A DNA stretch of 64,000 nucleotides, taken from positions 1 to 64,000 of the forward strand of contig NZ_FOVC01000011.1 in the NCBI RefSeq assembly GCF_900115045.1, written 5' to 3'. Below are positions 1 through 8,487 of this stretch, one piece after another. The notes beneath the pieces were generated by a model. That model was given only the letters and a program-made list of their open reading frames with translations. It did not search any database and was not told the DNA's origin. This stretch comes from Izhakiella capsodis. GTDB taxonomy: Bacteria; Pseudomonadota; Gammaproteobacteria; Enterobacterales; Enterobacteriaceae. Each line of letters begins with the position of its first letter. Within the stretch, counting starts at the first letter, position 1. The position numbers were made by a program, and so were the translations under genes.

Positions 1-47
1 CGATGCGTTGAGCTGACCGGTACTAATGACCCGTGAGGCTTAACCTT
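1..47 (+). rRNA. rrl: 23S rRNA, 3' end (partial)
   Basis: The first 47 bases match the conserved 3' terminus of enterobacterial 23S rRNA, including the final GAGGCTTAACCTT. The rest of the gene lies upstream of the window. It is followed by a 110-base spacer and 5S rRNA, the usual distal end of an rrn operon. No tRNA gene is seen in the spacer or after 5S. Confidence 0.95.
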
Positions 48-157
48 ACAACGCCAGAAGCGTTCGGGGTGAGTTGAGAGAATTTTTGGCTTGTTGACGG
101 ACAGAGAACAGAGTTGTGTTCTGCGCAGAGAAGAGGCGGGACATGACGTAAAGAATT

Positions 158-277
158 TGCCTGGCGGCAACAGCGCGGTGGTCCCACCTGACCCCATGCC
201 GAACTCAGAAGTGAAACGCCGTAGCGCCGATGGTAGTGTGGGGTCTCCCCATGCGAGAGTAGGGAACTGCCAGGCAT
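158..277 (+). rRNA. rrf: 5S rRNA
   Basis: A 120-base sequence that begins TGCCTGGCGGC and ends CTGCCAGGCAT, the two complementary ends forming helix I. It is nearly identical to E. coli 5S rRNA throughout, including the central GCCGAACTCAGAAGTGAAAC segment. It is the last gene of the rRNA operon that enters the window from the left. Confidence 0.97.
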
Positions 278-293
278 CAAACAGAAGAAGAGA

Positions 294-320
294 CCCCGTG
301 CCTGCGCACGGGGTTTTTTT
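294..320 (+). terminator. rrn operon rho-independent terminator
   Basis: An 8-bp GC-rich stem (CCCCGTGC at 294-301 with GCACGGGG at 306-313) with a 4-base loop is followed by seven T residues. It sits 16 bases after 5S rRNA and should end the rRNA transcript. Confidence 0.9.
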
Positions 321-324
321 GTGC

Positions 325-1035
325 ATCGAAAACCCCCAGCCAGGCTGGGGGTTCCGTTGAGCTTACAGCTTTGAGTAGTCTTTTAAAGCCCTTTTTGATT
401 TGTTAGAAAAACCTTGCGGTCTGGCAACTGCAAAGTTCATTCAAGGAATCGAAAGGGGGTCCCGATGGGGGACGAAAAGAGCTTAGCGCACACGCGGTGG
501 AACTGTAAATATCATGTTGTTTTTGCATCCAAGTACAGAAGACAAGCGTTCTACGGAGAGAAACGCAGAATAATTGGGAGCATATTAAGAAAACTATGTG
601 AATGGAAGAATGTGAACATTCTTGAGGCCGAATGCTGTGTGGATCACATCCATATGCTTCTGGAAATCCCGCCGAAGATGAGTGTTTCAGGCTTCATGGG
701 GTACCTGAAAGGTAAAAGCAGTCTGATGCTCTACGAGCGGTTCGGGGATCTGAAGTTCAACTATCGTAACCGGGAGTTTTGGTGCCGGGGATATTATGTG
801 GATACGGTTGGGAAAAATACAAGGCGTATCCAGGAGTACATAAGGCATCAACTGGGAGAGGATAAATTGGGCGAGCAGTTGTCCATCCCTTATCCGGGTA
901 GCCCGTTTACGGGCCGTAAGTAGAGAAGTCAAATGCAAATGTCAGATCGTATGCGCCTGTTAGGGCGCGGCTTGTAATAGAGCCTTACAGGCGCATATGA
1001 AAAACCTCCGGCTATGCCGGAGGATAGTTATTTAT
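325..1035 (+). mobile_element. IS200-type insertion sequence (IS200/IS605 family)
   Basis: About 0.71 kb containing one Y1 transposase gene. A subterminal hairpin lies on the left (AACCCCCAGC 331-340 with GCTGGGGGTT 344-353) and another near the right end (CCTCCGGC 1005-1012 with GCCGGAGG 1016-1023). Subterminal hairpins instead of inverted terminal repeats and no target duplication are typical of this family, whose single-strand transposition recognises them. The exact ends are estimates. The element lies directly behind the rrn terminator and before the 3' end of mobA, where E. coli has mobB. In Salmonella IS200 the transposase 5' leader folds and is covered by an antisense RNA; the left hairpin and 110-base leader here fit that arrangement. 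Confidence 0.85.
465..923 (+). CDS. tnpA: IS200-family Y1 (HUH) transposase TnpA
   Basis: 152 residues beginning MGDEKSLAHTRW. The protein shows the HUH metal-binding motif as DHIHMLLE near residue 65 and the catalytic tyrosine segment RRIQEYIRHQ near residue 125. It ends SIPYPGSPFTGRK, as IS200 transposases of enterobacteria do. The ATG at 465 is chosen over an upstream TTG because it matches the family N-terminus and follows a GAAAGGGGG ribosome-binding stretch. The enzyme nicks single-stranded DNA at the element ends through a 5'-phosphotyrosine intermediate. The reading frame is complete, so the element may still be active. Confidence 0.93.
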   Translation: MGDEKSLAHTRWNCKYHVVFASKYRRQAFYGEKRRIIGSILRKLCEWKNVNILEAECCVDHIHMLLEIPPKMSVSGFMGYLKGKSSLMLYERFGDLKFNYRNREFWCRGYYVDTVGKNTRRIQEYIRHQLGEDKLGEQLSIPYPGSPFTGRK

Positions 1036-1080
1036 GGGCGTCATCCGGGCATGGGATGGAGAAAAGGCAGCAGCGCGGAA

Positions 1081-1662
1081 TTAGCCATCGGCCCTTTCAA
1101 GATCTTGCGGTGTATTCATATTGGCAAAGCAACGCTCCTCATCTTCCAGCGTTACAGCATGACCGCCAGCACCGGAAAGAAATCGACTCAGACGACGCTC
1201 CCCCTGAGCAAGACTGAACTGAAGCGCAGGGCGTAGTGTGGTATTTAAAAGCGTCAATGCAGGATGATCACGCTCGTGGCTTTTTACCCAGGCGGCCGGT
1301 GCAGCTCCTTTTTGCTGCCAAAGTTTATTTATCCAATCAAACGGCAGCCAGGGCATATCGCAAGGTGCAAATGCTACCCAAGGAGTCGGTGATGCTGCCA
1401 GTACCGCCAGCATGCCTGCCAGTGGGCCCGGATGGTCAGGTAAGCTATCTGATATAATCGGCAGCCCACTCTGCGCATAGCTATCAAGATTCCGGTTGGC
1501 GTTTATCACTACACTGTCTACCTGAAGTTGCAGATTTTGCTGAACATGCTGATAAAGGGGACGGCCCTGAAACAGCAATAAGCCTTTATCTTTTCCACCC
1601 ATACGGCTACCCAGACCACCAGCTAAAAGTGCGCCAGTGATAGGCAAAATGTCGCTACGCAT
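1081..1662 (-). CDS. mobA: Molybdenum cofactor guanylyltransferase MobA
   Basis: 193 residues. The enzyme transfers GMP from GTP to Mo-molybdopterin, giving the bis-MGD cofactor of the DMSO reductase family of molybdoenzymes. The nucleotide-binding signature LAGGLGSRMGGKDKG is near residues 14-28, and the acidic metal site is seen as PCDMPWL near residue 100. Length agrees with the family. It is divergent from yihD, with only 59 bases between the start codons. In E. coli mobB follows mobA; here the IS200 right end is within about 50 bases of the mobA stop codon and mobB is not seen. MobA is the essential partner, so bis-MGD synthesis should still work. Confidence 0.95.
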   Translation of the reverse strand: MRSDILPITGALLAGGLGSRMGGKDKGLLLFQGRPLYQHVQQNLQLQVDSVVINANRNLDSYAQSGLPIISDSLPDHPGPLAGMLAVLAASPTPWVAFAPCDMPWLPFDWINKLWQQKGAAPAAWVKSHERDHPALTLLNTTLRPALQFSLAQGERRLSRFLSGAGGHAVTLEDEERCFANMNTPQDLERADG

Positions 1663-1721
1663 ATATTCTCTTTACAGGTTGATTGCCCGCATTATTAAAC
1701 AACATATTCCAGGAAAGTATC

Positions 1722-1991
1722 ATGAAAAATCACCGACTCAATGAATTGATTGAACTGCTACATCCAGCTTGGCAAAGTGAGCCAGATCTCAACCTTGTGC
1801 AATTTTTACAAAAACTGGCGCAGGAAGCTGGTTTTGATGCGCCATTGGTTGAGCTGAGTGATGACGTATTGATCTACCATTTGAAAATGCGTAATACCGT
1901 GAAAGACAGTGTAATCCCTGGGTTACAAAAAGATTATGAGGATGATTTTAAAACGGCCCTATTGCGCGCGCGCGGTATTCTCAAAGAGTAG
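1722..1991 (+). CDS. yihD: YihD family protein of unknown function
   Basis: 89 residues starting MKNHRLNELIELLHPAW. It is a small soluble protein without signal peptide or membrane segment and belongs to the YihD family (DUF1040), whose role is unknown. The ATG at 1722 is preceded by AGGAAAG five bases upstream. The longer in-frame TTG start 39 bases earlier lacks a ribosome-binding site. It lies between mobA and srkA as in E. coli. The function cannot be stated from the sequence. Confidence 0.9.
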   Translation: MKNHRLNELIELLHPAWQSEPDLNLVQFLQKLAQEAGFDAPLVELSDDVLIYHLKMRNTVKDSVIPGLQKDYEDDFKTALLRARGILKE

Positions 1992-2062
1992 CTCGGGCAC
2001 ATCGACACTGCTTTGATGCTATGCTGTGCATCGATCAATTCTCTTGACGCTGAACTTGCAGG

Positions 2063-3049
2063 ATGACTGAACCCGCCTTTAACTTTTCCACGCTGGAACC
2101 CGACGCTATTCTCGATGCGTTGTGGGACAGCGGTATCCGCGTTGAATCGGGGCTGACCGCGCTGAACAGCTATGAAAATCGCGTCTATCAATTCAGCGAT
2201 GAAGATAAGCAGCGCTTTGTCGTTAAATTTTACCGCCCACAGCGTTGGAGTGCGGCACAAATTCTGGAGGAACACAGGTTCGCCTGCGATCTCAACAATG
2301 ATGAGGTACCGGTTGCTGCTCCACTAACGTTAAACAACAATACGTTGTTAACTCATAATGGTTTTATGTTTGCAGTTTTTCCAAGTATGGGAGGACGTCA
2401 ATATGAAACTGATAACCTTGACCAACTGGAATGGGTTGGACGTTTTTTAGGGCGGCTGCATCAGAGTGCAGGTAAGTCTGCTTTTCAGGAGCGTCCGAAA
2501 ATTGGCTTGCAAGAGTATATTTATGAGCCACAGCAGCATCTGAAACAGTGTGAGCTTATTCCCAAAAATCTAAGGTTTTCTTTTACTGCAGCTCTTGAGC
2601 GGTTGATCGTAACCTTAGAAAAGTGCTGGCATACTCAGTGGCAGCCGTTGCGTTTGCATGGTGATTGCCATCCAGGCAATATTCTCTGGCGGGACGGACC
2701 GTTATTTGTCGATTTAGATGATGCTCGAACGGGGCCCGCTATTCAGGATCTCTGGATGCTGGTCAGCGGTGATAAACAGGAGCAGCGTCTCCAGTGGGAG
2801 ATAATGCTTGAAGCTTATCAGGAGTTTTGTGAGTTCGATGTTCACGAGTTGACACTGATTGAATCTTTACGCGCAATGCGTATGGTTTATTATCTGGCGT
2901 GGGTTGCACGCCGTTGGCAGGATCCTGCTTTTCCCGGGAGCTTTCCCTGGATGACTCAGGAGGATTTTTGGCACCGACAAATTGCACTATTTACCGAACA
3001 GGAAAGGCTGCTTCGGGAACCACCTGTACGGATGATACCGTGTTTTTAG
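2063..3049 (+). CDS. srkA: Stress response kinase A (SrkA/YihE/RdoA)
   Basis: 328 residues, exactly the E. coli length. A Ser/Thr kinase of the choline-kinase-like fold, in E. coli part of the Cpx-linked stress response and protective against MazF-mediated death. The catalytic loop HGDCHPGN is at residues 199-206 and the metal-binding DLDD at 217-220, matching the catalytic Asp217 described for YihE. It lies 48 bases upstream of dsbA in the same direction, as in E. coli, where the pair is co-transcribed from a CpxR-responsive promoter. Confidence 0.95.
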   Translation: MTEPAFNFSTLEPDAILDALWDSGIRVESGLTALNSYENRVYQFSDEDKQRFVVKFYRPQRWSAAQILEEHRFACDLNNDEVPVAAPLTLNNNTLLTHNGFMFAVFPSMGGRQYETDNLDQLEWVGRFLGRLHQSAGKSAFQERPKIGLQEYIYEPQQHLKQCELIPKNLRFSFTAALERLIVTLEKCWHTQWQPLRLHGDCHPGNILWRDGPLFVDLDDARTGPAIQDLWMLVSGDKQEQRLQWEIMLEAYQEFCEFDVHELTLIESLRAMRMVYYLAWVARRWQDPAFPGSFPWMTQEDFWHRQIALFTEQERLLREPPVRMIPCF

Positions 3050-3097
3050 CGGCTAAATAGTTATTCGATCGGGATAATATGAGGGGACAGTTTTTCA

Positions 3098-3727
3098 ATG
3101 AAAAAGATTTTGTTTGCGCTGGCGGGATTGGTTCTGGCTTTTGGCGTATCTGCGGCACCTTACAGCGAAGGTAAACAGTATGTCGCACTGGATAAGCCAG
3201 TTGCCGGTGAACCTCAGGTGTTGGAGTTTTTCTCCTTTTTTTGCCCACACTGCTACCAATTTGAACGTATATGGCATGTGAATAGCGCGATTAAGAAAAA
3301 CTTACCTGATAACGTGAAACTGACTAAGTATCACGTAGATTTCCTGGGCGGTGATCTTGGCCCGATAGCAACCCATGCATGGGCGGTTGCGATGGCTTTA
3401 GGTGTGGAAGATAAGGTAACTGCACCTTTGTTTGATGGCATTCAGAAAGATCAAACCATCACTGATGCTCAAAGTCTGAAAGCAGCCTTTATTAAAGCCG
3501 CAGGGATCACTTCGGAAGAGTATGATGCTGCGTGGAATAGCTTTGCGGTTAAAGCCTTGGTTGCTCAGCAACAAAAAGCGGCGGCGGATCTCAATTTACG
3601 TGGCGTACCGGCTATATTTGTTAACGGTAAATATATGGTTAATAATGGAGGACTGGATACTTCTTCCCAGGAAAACTATGTACAGGATTATGCCAACGTG
3701 ATTAACTTCTTGTTAAATAAGAAATAG
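3098..3727 (+). CDS. dsbA: Periplasmic thiol:disulfide oxidase DsbA
   Basis: 209 residues with a signal peptide of about 19 residues (MKKILFALAGLVLAFG...SAA). The redox motif CPHC is at precursor residues 49-52 and the cis-proline segment RGVPAIFVNG near 168. DsbA introduces disulfides into proteins entering the periplasm and is reoxidised by DsbB. The start is preceded by GAGGGGACAG. It is downstream of srkA and probably shares its transcript. A 9-bp stem with a long loop (3756-3764 with 3788-3796) lies behind it but lacks a clear T run, so it is at best a weak terminator. Confidence 0.96.
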   Translation: MKKILFALAGLVLAFGVSAAPYSEGKQYVALDKPVAGEPQVLEFFSFFCPHCYQFERIWHVNSAIKKNLPDNVKLTKYHVDFLGGDLGPIATHAWAVAMALGVEDKVTAPLFDGIQKDQTITDAQSLKAAFIKAAGITSEEYDAAWNSFAVKALVAQQQKAAADLNLRGVPAIFVNGKYMVNNGGLDTSSQENYVQDYANVINFLLNKK

Positions 3728-4179
3728 TTTTAATATAACGAGTGGTAATACCATGCTGCGCTCTGAATGTCTGATTCCTGAAAAGTAAGAGCGCAGTATT
3801 TCATCTAAGCTGTCAACGTAGCCGTATAGCTACTGAAAATTCCAGATATTATTCAGTATTCAGATGAATACGCGGTGGGTCAGGCAAAGAAAATAATTTA
3901 TATCCACAAAGATGTTATGAATTTAGCTTGGATAAAAGGATTGCCTTATAAATATAATTTATTGATTAATATGAATTTATAGATTCTGATCTAATTAACC
4001 TTTCTTTAGGTTAAATAGATTAGCAATTTTACGCACAAAGTTATCCACAAAAGGATCTTGCGCAGTTCATAGCAAATATATTATCCCTTCAGGGTTAATT
4101 AACGTGGTTACGTCGTCTTTAGCAGCAAGCTGTGGCATCCTTAGTGTTAAATCAGACAACTACGCAAGATGCTATAACA
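3728..4179 (+). promoter_or_regulatory. polA upstream region with two DnaA-box-like sites
   Basis: 450 bases without a gene; E. coli has yihF and yihG at this place and no trace of either is visible. The region is AT-rich near polA. A perfect DnaA box TTATCCACA lies at 4041-4049 and a one-mismatch copy ATATCCACA at 3900-3908, both in the same orientation. DnaA has been reported to stimulate polA expression in E. coli, so these may be functional. Two chance matches in AT-rich DNA remain possible. Confidence 0.55.
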
Positions 4180-6969
4180 ATGGCTAAAATCGCAGAAAAC
4201 CCGCTTATTCTTGTTGACGGTTCATCTTATCTGTACCGTGCCTTCCATGCTTTTCCACCGTTAACGAACAGCGCCGGTGAACCTACCGGCGCGATGTATG
4301 GCGTGCTCAATATGTTACGGAGTCTGCTGCTGCAGTATCAGCCTTCGCACGTGGCCGTAGTCTTTGATGCGAAAGGAAAGACTTTCCGCGATGAACTGTT
4401 TGAACATTACAAGTCCCATCGTCCTCCTATGCCTGATGATCTTCGTGCGCAGATTCAGCCTTTGCATGACATGGTCAGAGCGATGGGGCTGCCTTTGCTG
4501 ATGGTAAGCGGCGTTGAGGCGGATGATGTAATTGGTACTCTGGCGCAGCAGGCGGACAAACAGGGGCGCTCGGTGTTAATCAGTACCGGTGATAAAGACA
4601 TGGCGCAGCTGGTAACACGCAATATTACGCTGATTAATACGATGAACAATGCCATTCTCGGGCCTGAGGAAGTGGTTGAGAAATATGGTATTCCACCAGA
4701 GCTAATCATTGATTTTCTCGCCCTGATGGGAGATTCATCTGACAACATTCCTGGTGTTCCGGGGGTTGGTGAAAAGACCGCTCAGGCCCTGCTCAATGGG
4801 CTTGGTGGTCTTAATACGTTATATGCAGCTTTGGACAAAGTCGCTGATCTCGGTTTTCGCGGCGCTAAAACAATGGGCGCAAAACTTGAGCAAAATAAAG
4901 ACGTTGCCTTTCTATCTTATCAGCTGGCGACGATTAAAACCGACGTTGAACTTGATCTGACGCCGGATGAACTTACGGTTAGCTCACCCGATGTGGAAAA
5001 GCTTTTAACATTATTTAATCATTATGAGTTTAAACGTTGGCTGAGTGATATTCAGGAGGGCGTCTGGCTAAAGGACAGGAAAAGCAATACGACCAGACAA
5101 AAAAAGGGCGTTGAATCGCAAGACGTAGGGATTCCTGAGGAACCTGCCAGCGTGCTCTTATCCGACGGTTACGTCACTATCCTGGATGAAGAGGTTTTTG
5201 CTAGCTGGTTGGAAAAATTAAGCAATAGCGAGCTTTTTTCATTCGATCTGGAAACTGACTCGCTTGATACGCTAAGTGCTAAAATTGTTGGTTTGTCTTT
5301 TGCCATTGAGCCCGGGGAAGCTGCCTATCTTCCCGTTGCACATGATTACCTTGATGCGCCGCCACAGCTGGCTCTTGATGAGGTGTTAGCGAAACTCAAA
5401 CCGCTTCTGGAGGGAAAAAAACCGGGTAAAATTGGCCAGAATCTGAAATATGATCGCGGCGTACTGGATAACTATGGCATTCAGCTCTCCGGTATCGAAT
5501 ACGATACTATGCTGGAGTCCTATTTGCTGAACAGCATTGGTGGCAGGCATGATATGGATAGCCTGGCATCACGCTGGTTGAATCATAAAACGGTAAGCTT
5601 TGAAGATATCGCCGGTAAAGGTAAAAATCAGCTTACCTTTAATCAAATAGCACTTGAACAAGCAGCGCACTATGCAGCGGAAGATGCTGACGTTACCCTG
5701 CAACTGCATAAAAAAATGTGGCCTGTGTTAAAAGAAGAAGTCGGGCCAAAAAATGTTTTTGAAACCATTGAGATGCCGTTACTTGAGGTTCTTTCGCGTA
5801 TTGAGCGAAACGGTGTACTTATCGATCAGAAGATATTATCGGAGCATTCAAAAGAGCTGGCTAACCGACTGGCTGAGCTTGAGCTGCAGGCCCATGAACT
5901 GGCGGGAGAGCCTTTTAACCTTTCCTCACCCAAACAGCTGCAAGTGATTTTGTTTCAAAAGCAGGGTATCAATCCAACGAAAAAAACCCCTGGCGGTGCG
6001 CCTTCGACCAGCGAAGAAGTGCTGGCTGAGCTGGCACTCGATCATCCTTTGCCGAAAGTTATTCTGGAGCATCGTGGACTGTCGAAGTTGAAATCTACCT
6101 ATACCGATAAGCTACCGCAGATGATCAATCCACGGTCAGGCCGCGTACATACTTCATATCATCAGGCTGTTACTGCAACGGGACGGTTATCCTCGACTGA
6201 CCCTAATTTGCAAAATATTCCAGTGCGTAATGACGAGGGGCGTCGCATTCGTCAGGCATTTATTGCGCCACAGGGGCATCGCATCCTCGCGGCAGACTAT
6301 TCCCAAATAGAGCTGAGGATAATGGCTCATCTGTCTCAGGACAAAGGATTGCTCAGTGCGTTTGCTGAAGGACAGGATATTCACAGAGCTACGGCATCGG
6401 AAGTGTTTGGCGTTGTGCTGGATAAAGTCAGCTCAGAGCAGCGTCGCAGCGCTAAGGCAATAAATTTCGGCTTGATTTACGGAATGAGTGCTTTTGGTCT
6501 TTCACGACAACTGAATATAGGCGCCAAAGAGGCGAAAAAGTATATGGACCGTTATTTCGACCGCTATCCCGGCGTGCTGAACTATATGGAAAATACGCGA
6601 TCTCTTGCAGCAGAGAGGGGCTATGTAGAGACCCTGGAAGGTCGTCGCCTCTATTTACCAGATATAAAATCGGGTAACGCAATACGGCGTAAGGCAGCTG
6701 AGCGCGCAGCTATCAATGCCCCGATGCAGGGTACTGCAGCTGATATCATTAAACGCGCAATGATTGCCGTTGATGGTTGGCTGTTGCAGGACAATCCAGA
6801 GGTGAAGATGATTATGCAGGTTCATGATGAGCTGATATTTGAAGTTCAGCAGAGCGAAATTGAAGCCGCTTCTGCACAGATTCGCCGGTTGATGGAGTCC
6901 AGCATGAATCTTGATGTGCCGCTTCAGGTGGATATCGGTACCGGAAGCAATTGGGATGAAGCCCATTAG
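4180..6969 (+). CDS. polA: DNA polymerase I
   Basis: 929 residues, one more than E. coli Pol I. The N-terminal 5' nuclease domain covers about 1-320, with DGSSYLYRAFHAFPP at the start and GDSSDNIPGVPGVGEKTA near residue 185. The 3'-5' exonuclease domain follows with FSFDLETDSLD; both acidic residues are kept, so proofreading should be active. The polymerase domain carries DYSQIELR (motif A), RRSAKAINFGLIYG (motif B) and MQVHDELIFEV (motif C). It fills gaps in Okazaki fragment and excision repair. The ATG at 4180 matches the family N-terminus; an in-frame GTG at 4132 would add 16 unrelated residues. No strong ribosome-binding site is visible at either. Confidence 0.97.
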   Translation: MAKIAENPLILVDGSSYLYRAFHAFPPLTNSAGEPTGAMYGVLNMLRSLLLQYQPSHVAVVFDAKGKTFRDELFEHYKSHRPPMPDDLRAQIQPLHDMVRAMGLPLLMVSGVEADDVIGTLAQQADKQGRSVLISTGDKDMAQLVTRNITLINTMNNAILGPEEVVEKYGIPPELIIDFLALMGDSSDNIPGVPGVGEKTAQALLNGLGGLNTLYAALDKVADLGFRGAKTMGAKLEQNKDVAFLSYQLATIKTDVELDLTPDELTVSSPDVEKLLTLFNHYEFKRWLSDIQEGVWLKDRKSNTTRQKKGVESQDVGIPEEPASVLLSDGYVTILDEEVFASWLEKLSNSELFSFDLETDSLDTLSAKIVGLSFAIEPGEAAYLPVAHDYLDAPPQLALDEVLAKLKPLLEGKKPGKIGQNLKYDRGVLDNYGIQLSGIEYDTMLESYLLNSIGGRHDMDSLASRWLNHKTVSFEDIAGKGKNQLTFNQIALEQAAHYAAEDADVTLQLHKKMWPVLKEEVGPKNVFETIEMPLLEVLSRIERNGVLIDQKILSEHSKELANRLAELELQAHELAGEPFNLSSPKQLQVILFQKQGINPTKKTPGGAPSTSEEVLAELALDHPLPKVILEHRGLSKLKSTYTDKLPQMINPRSGRVHTSYHQAVTATGRLSSTDPNLQNIPVRNDEGRRIRQAFIAPQGHRILAADYSQIELRIMAHLSQDKGLLSAFAEGQDIHRATASEVFGVVLDKVSSEQRRSAKAINFGLIYGMSAFGLSRQLNIGAKEAKKYMDRYFDRYPGVLNYMENTRSLAAERGYVETLEGRRLYLPDIKSGNAIRRKAAERAAINAPMQGTAADIIKRAMIAVDGWLLQDNPEVKMIMQVHDELIFEVQQSEIEAASAQIRRLMESSMNLDVPLQVDIGTGSNWDEAH

Positions 6970-7194
6970 CTGATGTTTGACGGAAATGTACGCGCATTGT
7001 CGTTTATCAGCGGGCTATCAGATAGATCAGAGCATCAGGTACACTAATTGATTAGTGTAAAGGCACTTTTTTTATAATTTAGCTAGGGTTTCGTCTTAAT
7101 ATTGTGAGTTGAGTATGGTAATTAACTGGAAATAATGGGAGCTGACTACAAAAAATGCTTTGTCGGTCAGGAGATATCGGGTAAAGTTAAACAC

Positions 7195-7303
7195 GTAGGG
7201 TACAGAGGTAAGATGTTCTATCTTCAAGACCTTTTACTTCACGTAATCGGATTTGGCTAAATATTAGCCGCCCCAGTTGCTGGTGTAACTGGGGCGTTTT
7301 TTA
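7195..7303 (+). ncRNA. spf: Spot 42 small RNA
   Basis: The sequence begins GTAGGGTACAGAGGTAAGAT and is almost identical to E. coli Spot 42 up to CGTAATCGGATTTGGCT. It ends in the terminator hairpin GCCCCAGTTGCTGGTGTAACTGGGGC plus T run; only the loop differs. Promoter elements TTGTCG (7160-7165) and TAAAGT (7182-7187) lie 16 bases apart at the right distance from the start. In E. coli the RNA is Hfq-dependent, repressed by cAMP-CRP, and represses genes for use of poorer carbon sources. It keeps the polA-spf-engB position. Confidence 0.96.
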
Positions 7304-7339
7304 TTGGCTAGCAAGCCATACCTCACTGGTTTTGGCTAA

Positions 7340-7945
7340 TTACTCCGCAGCTTCAAACCAGCTATCAAGTTTAACACGCAGTTGATCTACGCCGATTTTC
7401 TTTAACGACGAAAACATCTCGATCTGTACATCTCCCATAAAAGCTAGCGCTGCTTCTCTCACCTTATTCAGCTGACTCTTACGCGCCCCTGATGCCAGCT
7501 TATCGGCTTTAGTCAGTAAGACCAGCACGGGTATTTTGCTATCCACGGCCCATTCAATCATCTGCTGATCCAGATCTTTCATTGGATGGCGTATGTCCAT
7601 CAGAACCACCAGTCCTCGCAGGCAGGCTCGTTTTTCCAGGTACTCCCCTAGCGCGCGCTGCCATTTTAGCTTCATCTCTTCAGGAACTTCGGCATAGCCG
7701 TATCCTGGCAGATCGACCAGTCGCTTACCTTCAGTCACTTCAAACAAGTTGATAAGCTGAGTGCGCCCCGGCGTTTTACTTGTGCGAGCAAGACTTTTTT
7801 GATTGGTCAGAGTATTTAGTGCGCTTGATTTGCCAGCGTTTGATCGACCGGCAAAAGCCACTTCCGTTCCGGTATCGGGAGGTAAGTGACGAATATCCGG
7901 TGCACTGGTGACAAATCGGGTGATGTGATAATTCCAGGCTGACAC
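7340..7945 (-). CDS. engB: Ribosome biogenesis GTPase EngB (YsxC/YihA)
   Basis: 201 residues. A TRAFAC-class GTPase needed for maturation of the large ribosomal subunit and for normal division. The G1 loop GRSNAGKSS is near residues 33-41, the G3 segment DLPGYGYAEV near 79-88, and G4 is TKAD near 145. The start is a GTG at 7945 with GGAG nine bases before it, and aligns with the family N-terminus. The C-terminus is a few residues shorter than in E. coli. It is convergent with spf. Confidence 0.95.
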   Translation of the reverse strand: MSAWNYHITRFVTSAPDIRHLPPDTGTEVAFAGRSNAGKSSALNTLTNQKSLARTSKTPGRTQLINLFEVTEGKRLVDLPGYGYAEVPEEMKLKWQRALGEYLEKRACLRGLVVLMDIRHPMKDLDQQMIEWAVDSKIPVLVLLTKADKLASGARKSQLNKVREAALAFMGDVQIEMFSSLKKIGVDQLRVKLDSWFEAAE

Positions 7946-8194
7946 AAATAATACTCCAGATTAGACTTTGGGGTGATTATACCGGGAAAGCCCAGGAAGG
8001 TCTTCTCAACTCACTTTGAATAATTTCTTGTGAGACATTTGCCATAAAAGGTGCAAGCTTAAACGGTATCTTTATTAGAATCAGATACCAAAAAAATCCA
8101 AAAAAACAATTAAATATAAAAATTCTTTATGATTGAATGAAAATTTCTCAAGTTACTATCTTGAGACTCCGACTGGTTAGGCTACATTTATTGA

Positions 8195-8425
8195 TGTGGT
8201 CGGGAAGAACATCATCATGAAGATGTGCTCAGGGAAGCTTCAGGATGATTAAGAGCAATAAAGGGACAAGTTTTCGGAGCAAAACATAAAGGAAAGGATT
8301 AGCTCAGGGAAGTGACTGGCAAACGGAAAACCGGGATGTTGTATGCTAACAGGGATGCTGACAAGGTCAGCCCTTCTGCGGAAGGTGAAAAAAAGGCGAC
8401 AGGGTGACCTGCCGCCTTTTTTCTT
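8195..8425 (+). ncRNA. csrC: CsrC-like small RNA (CsrA-sequestering)
   Basis: An untranslated stretch between engB and yihI, the csrC position in E. coli. It holds many GGA motifs of the CsrA-binding type (CAGGATG, AAGGGACAAG, AAAGGAAAGG, CAGGGAAG, ACGGAAAAC, CAGGGATG) and ends in a strong terminator, AAAAAAGGCG paired with CGCCTTTTTT (8388-8422), nearly the same as that of E. coli csrC. The 5' end is inferred from a TTGAGA/TACATT promoter with a 16-base spacer (8161-8188). The RNA titrates the regulator CsrA; transcription in E. coli depends on BarA/UvrY. The body is poorly conserved, so the assignment rests on position, motifs and terminator. Confidence 0.8.
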
Positions 8426-8487
8426 TCAGCACTTTCTGCTAGATTCCGCGACACTCCCTTGAGGAAACTTTCGCTGAGACAACTATC

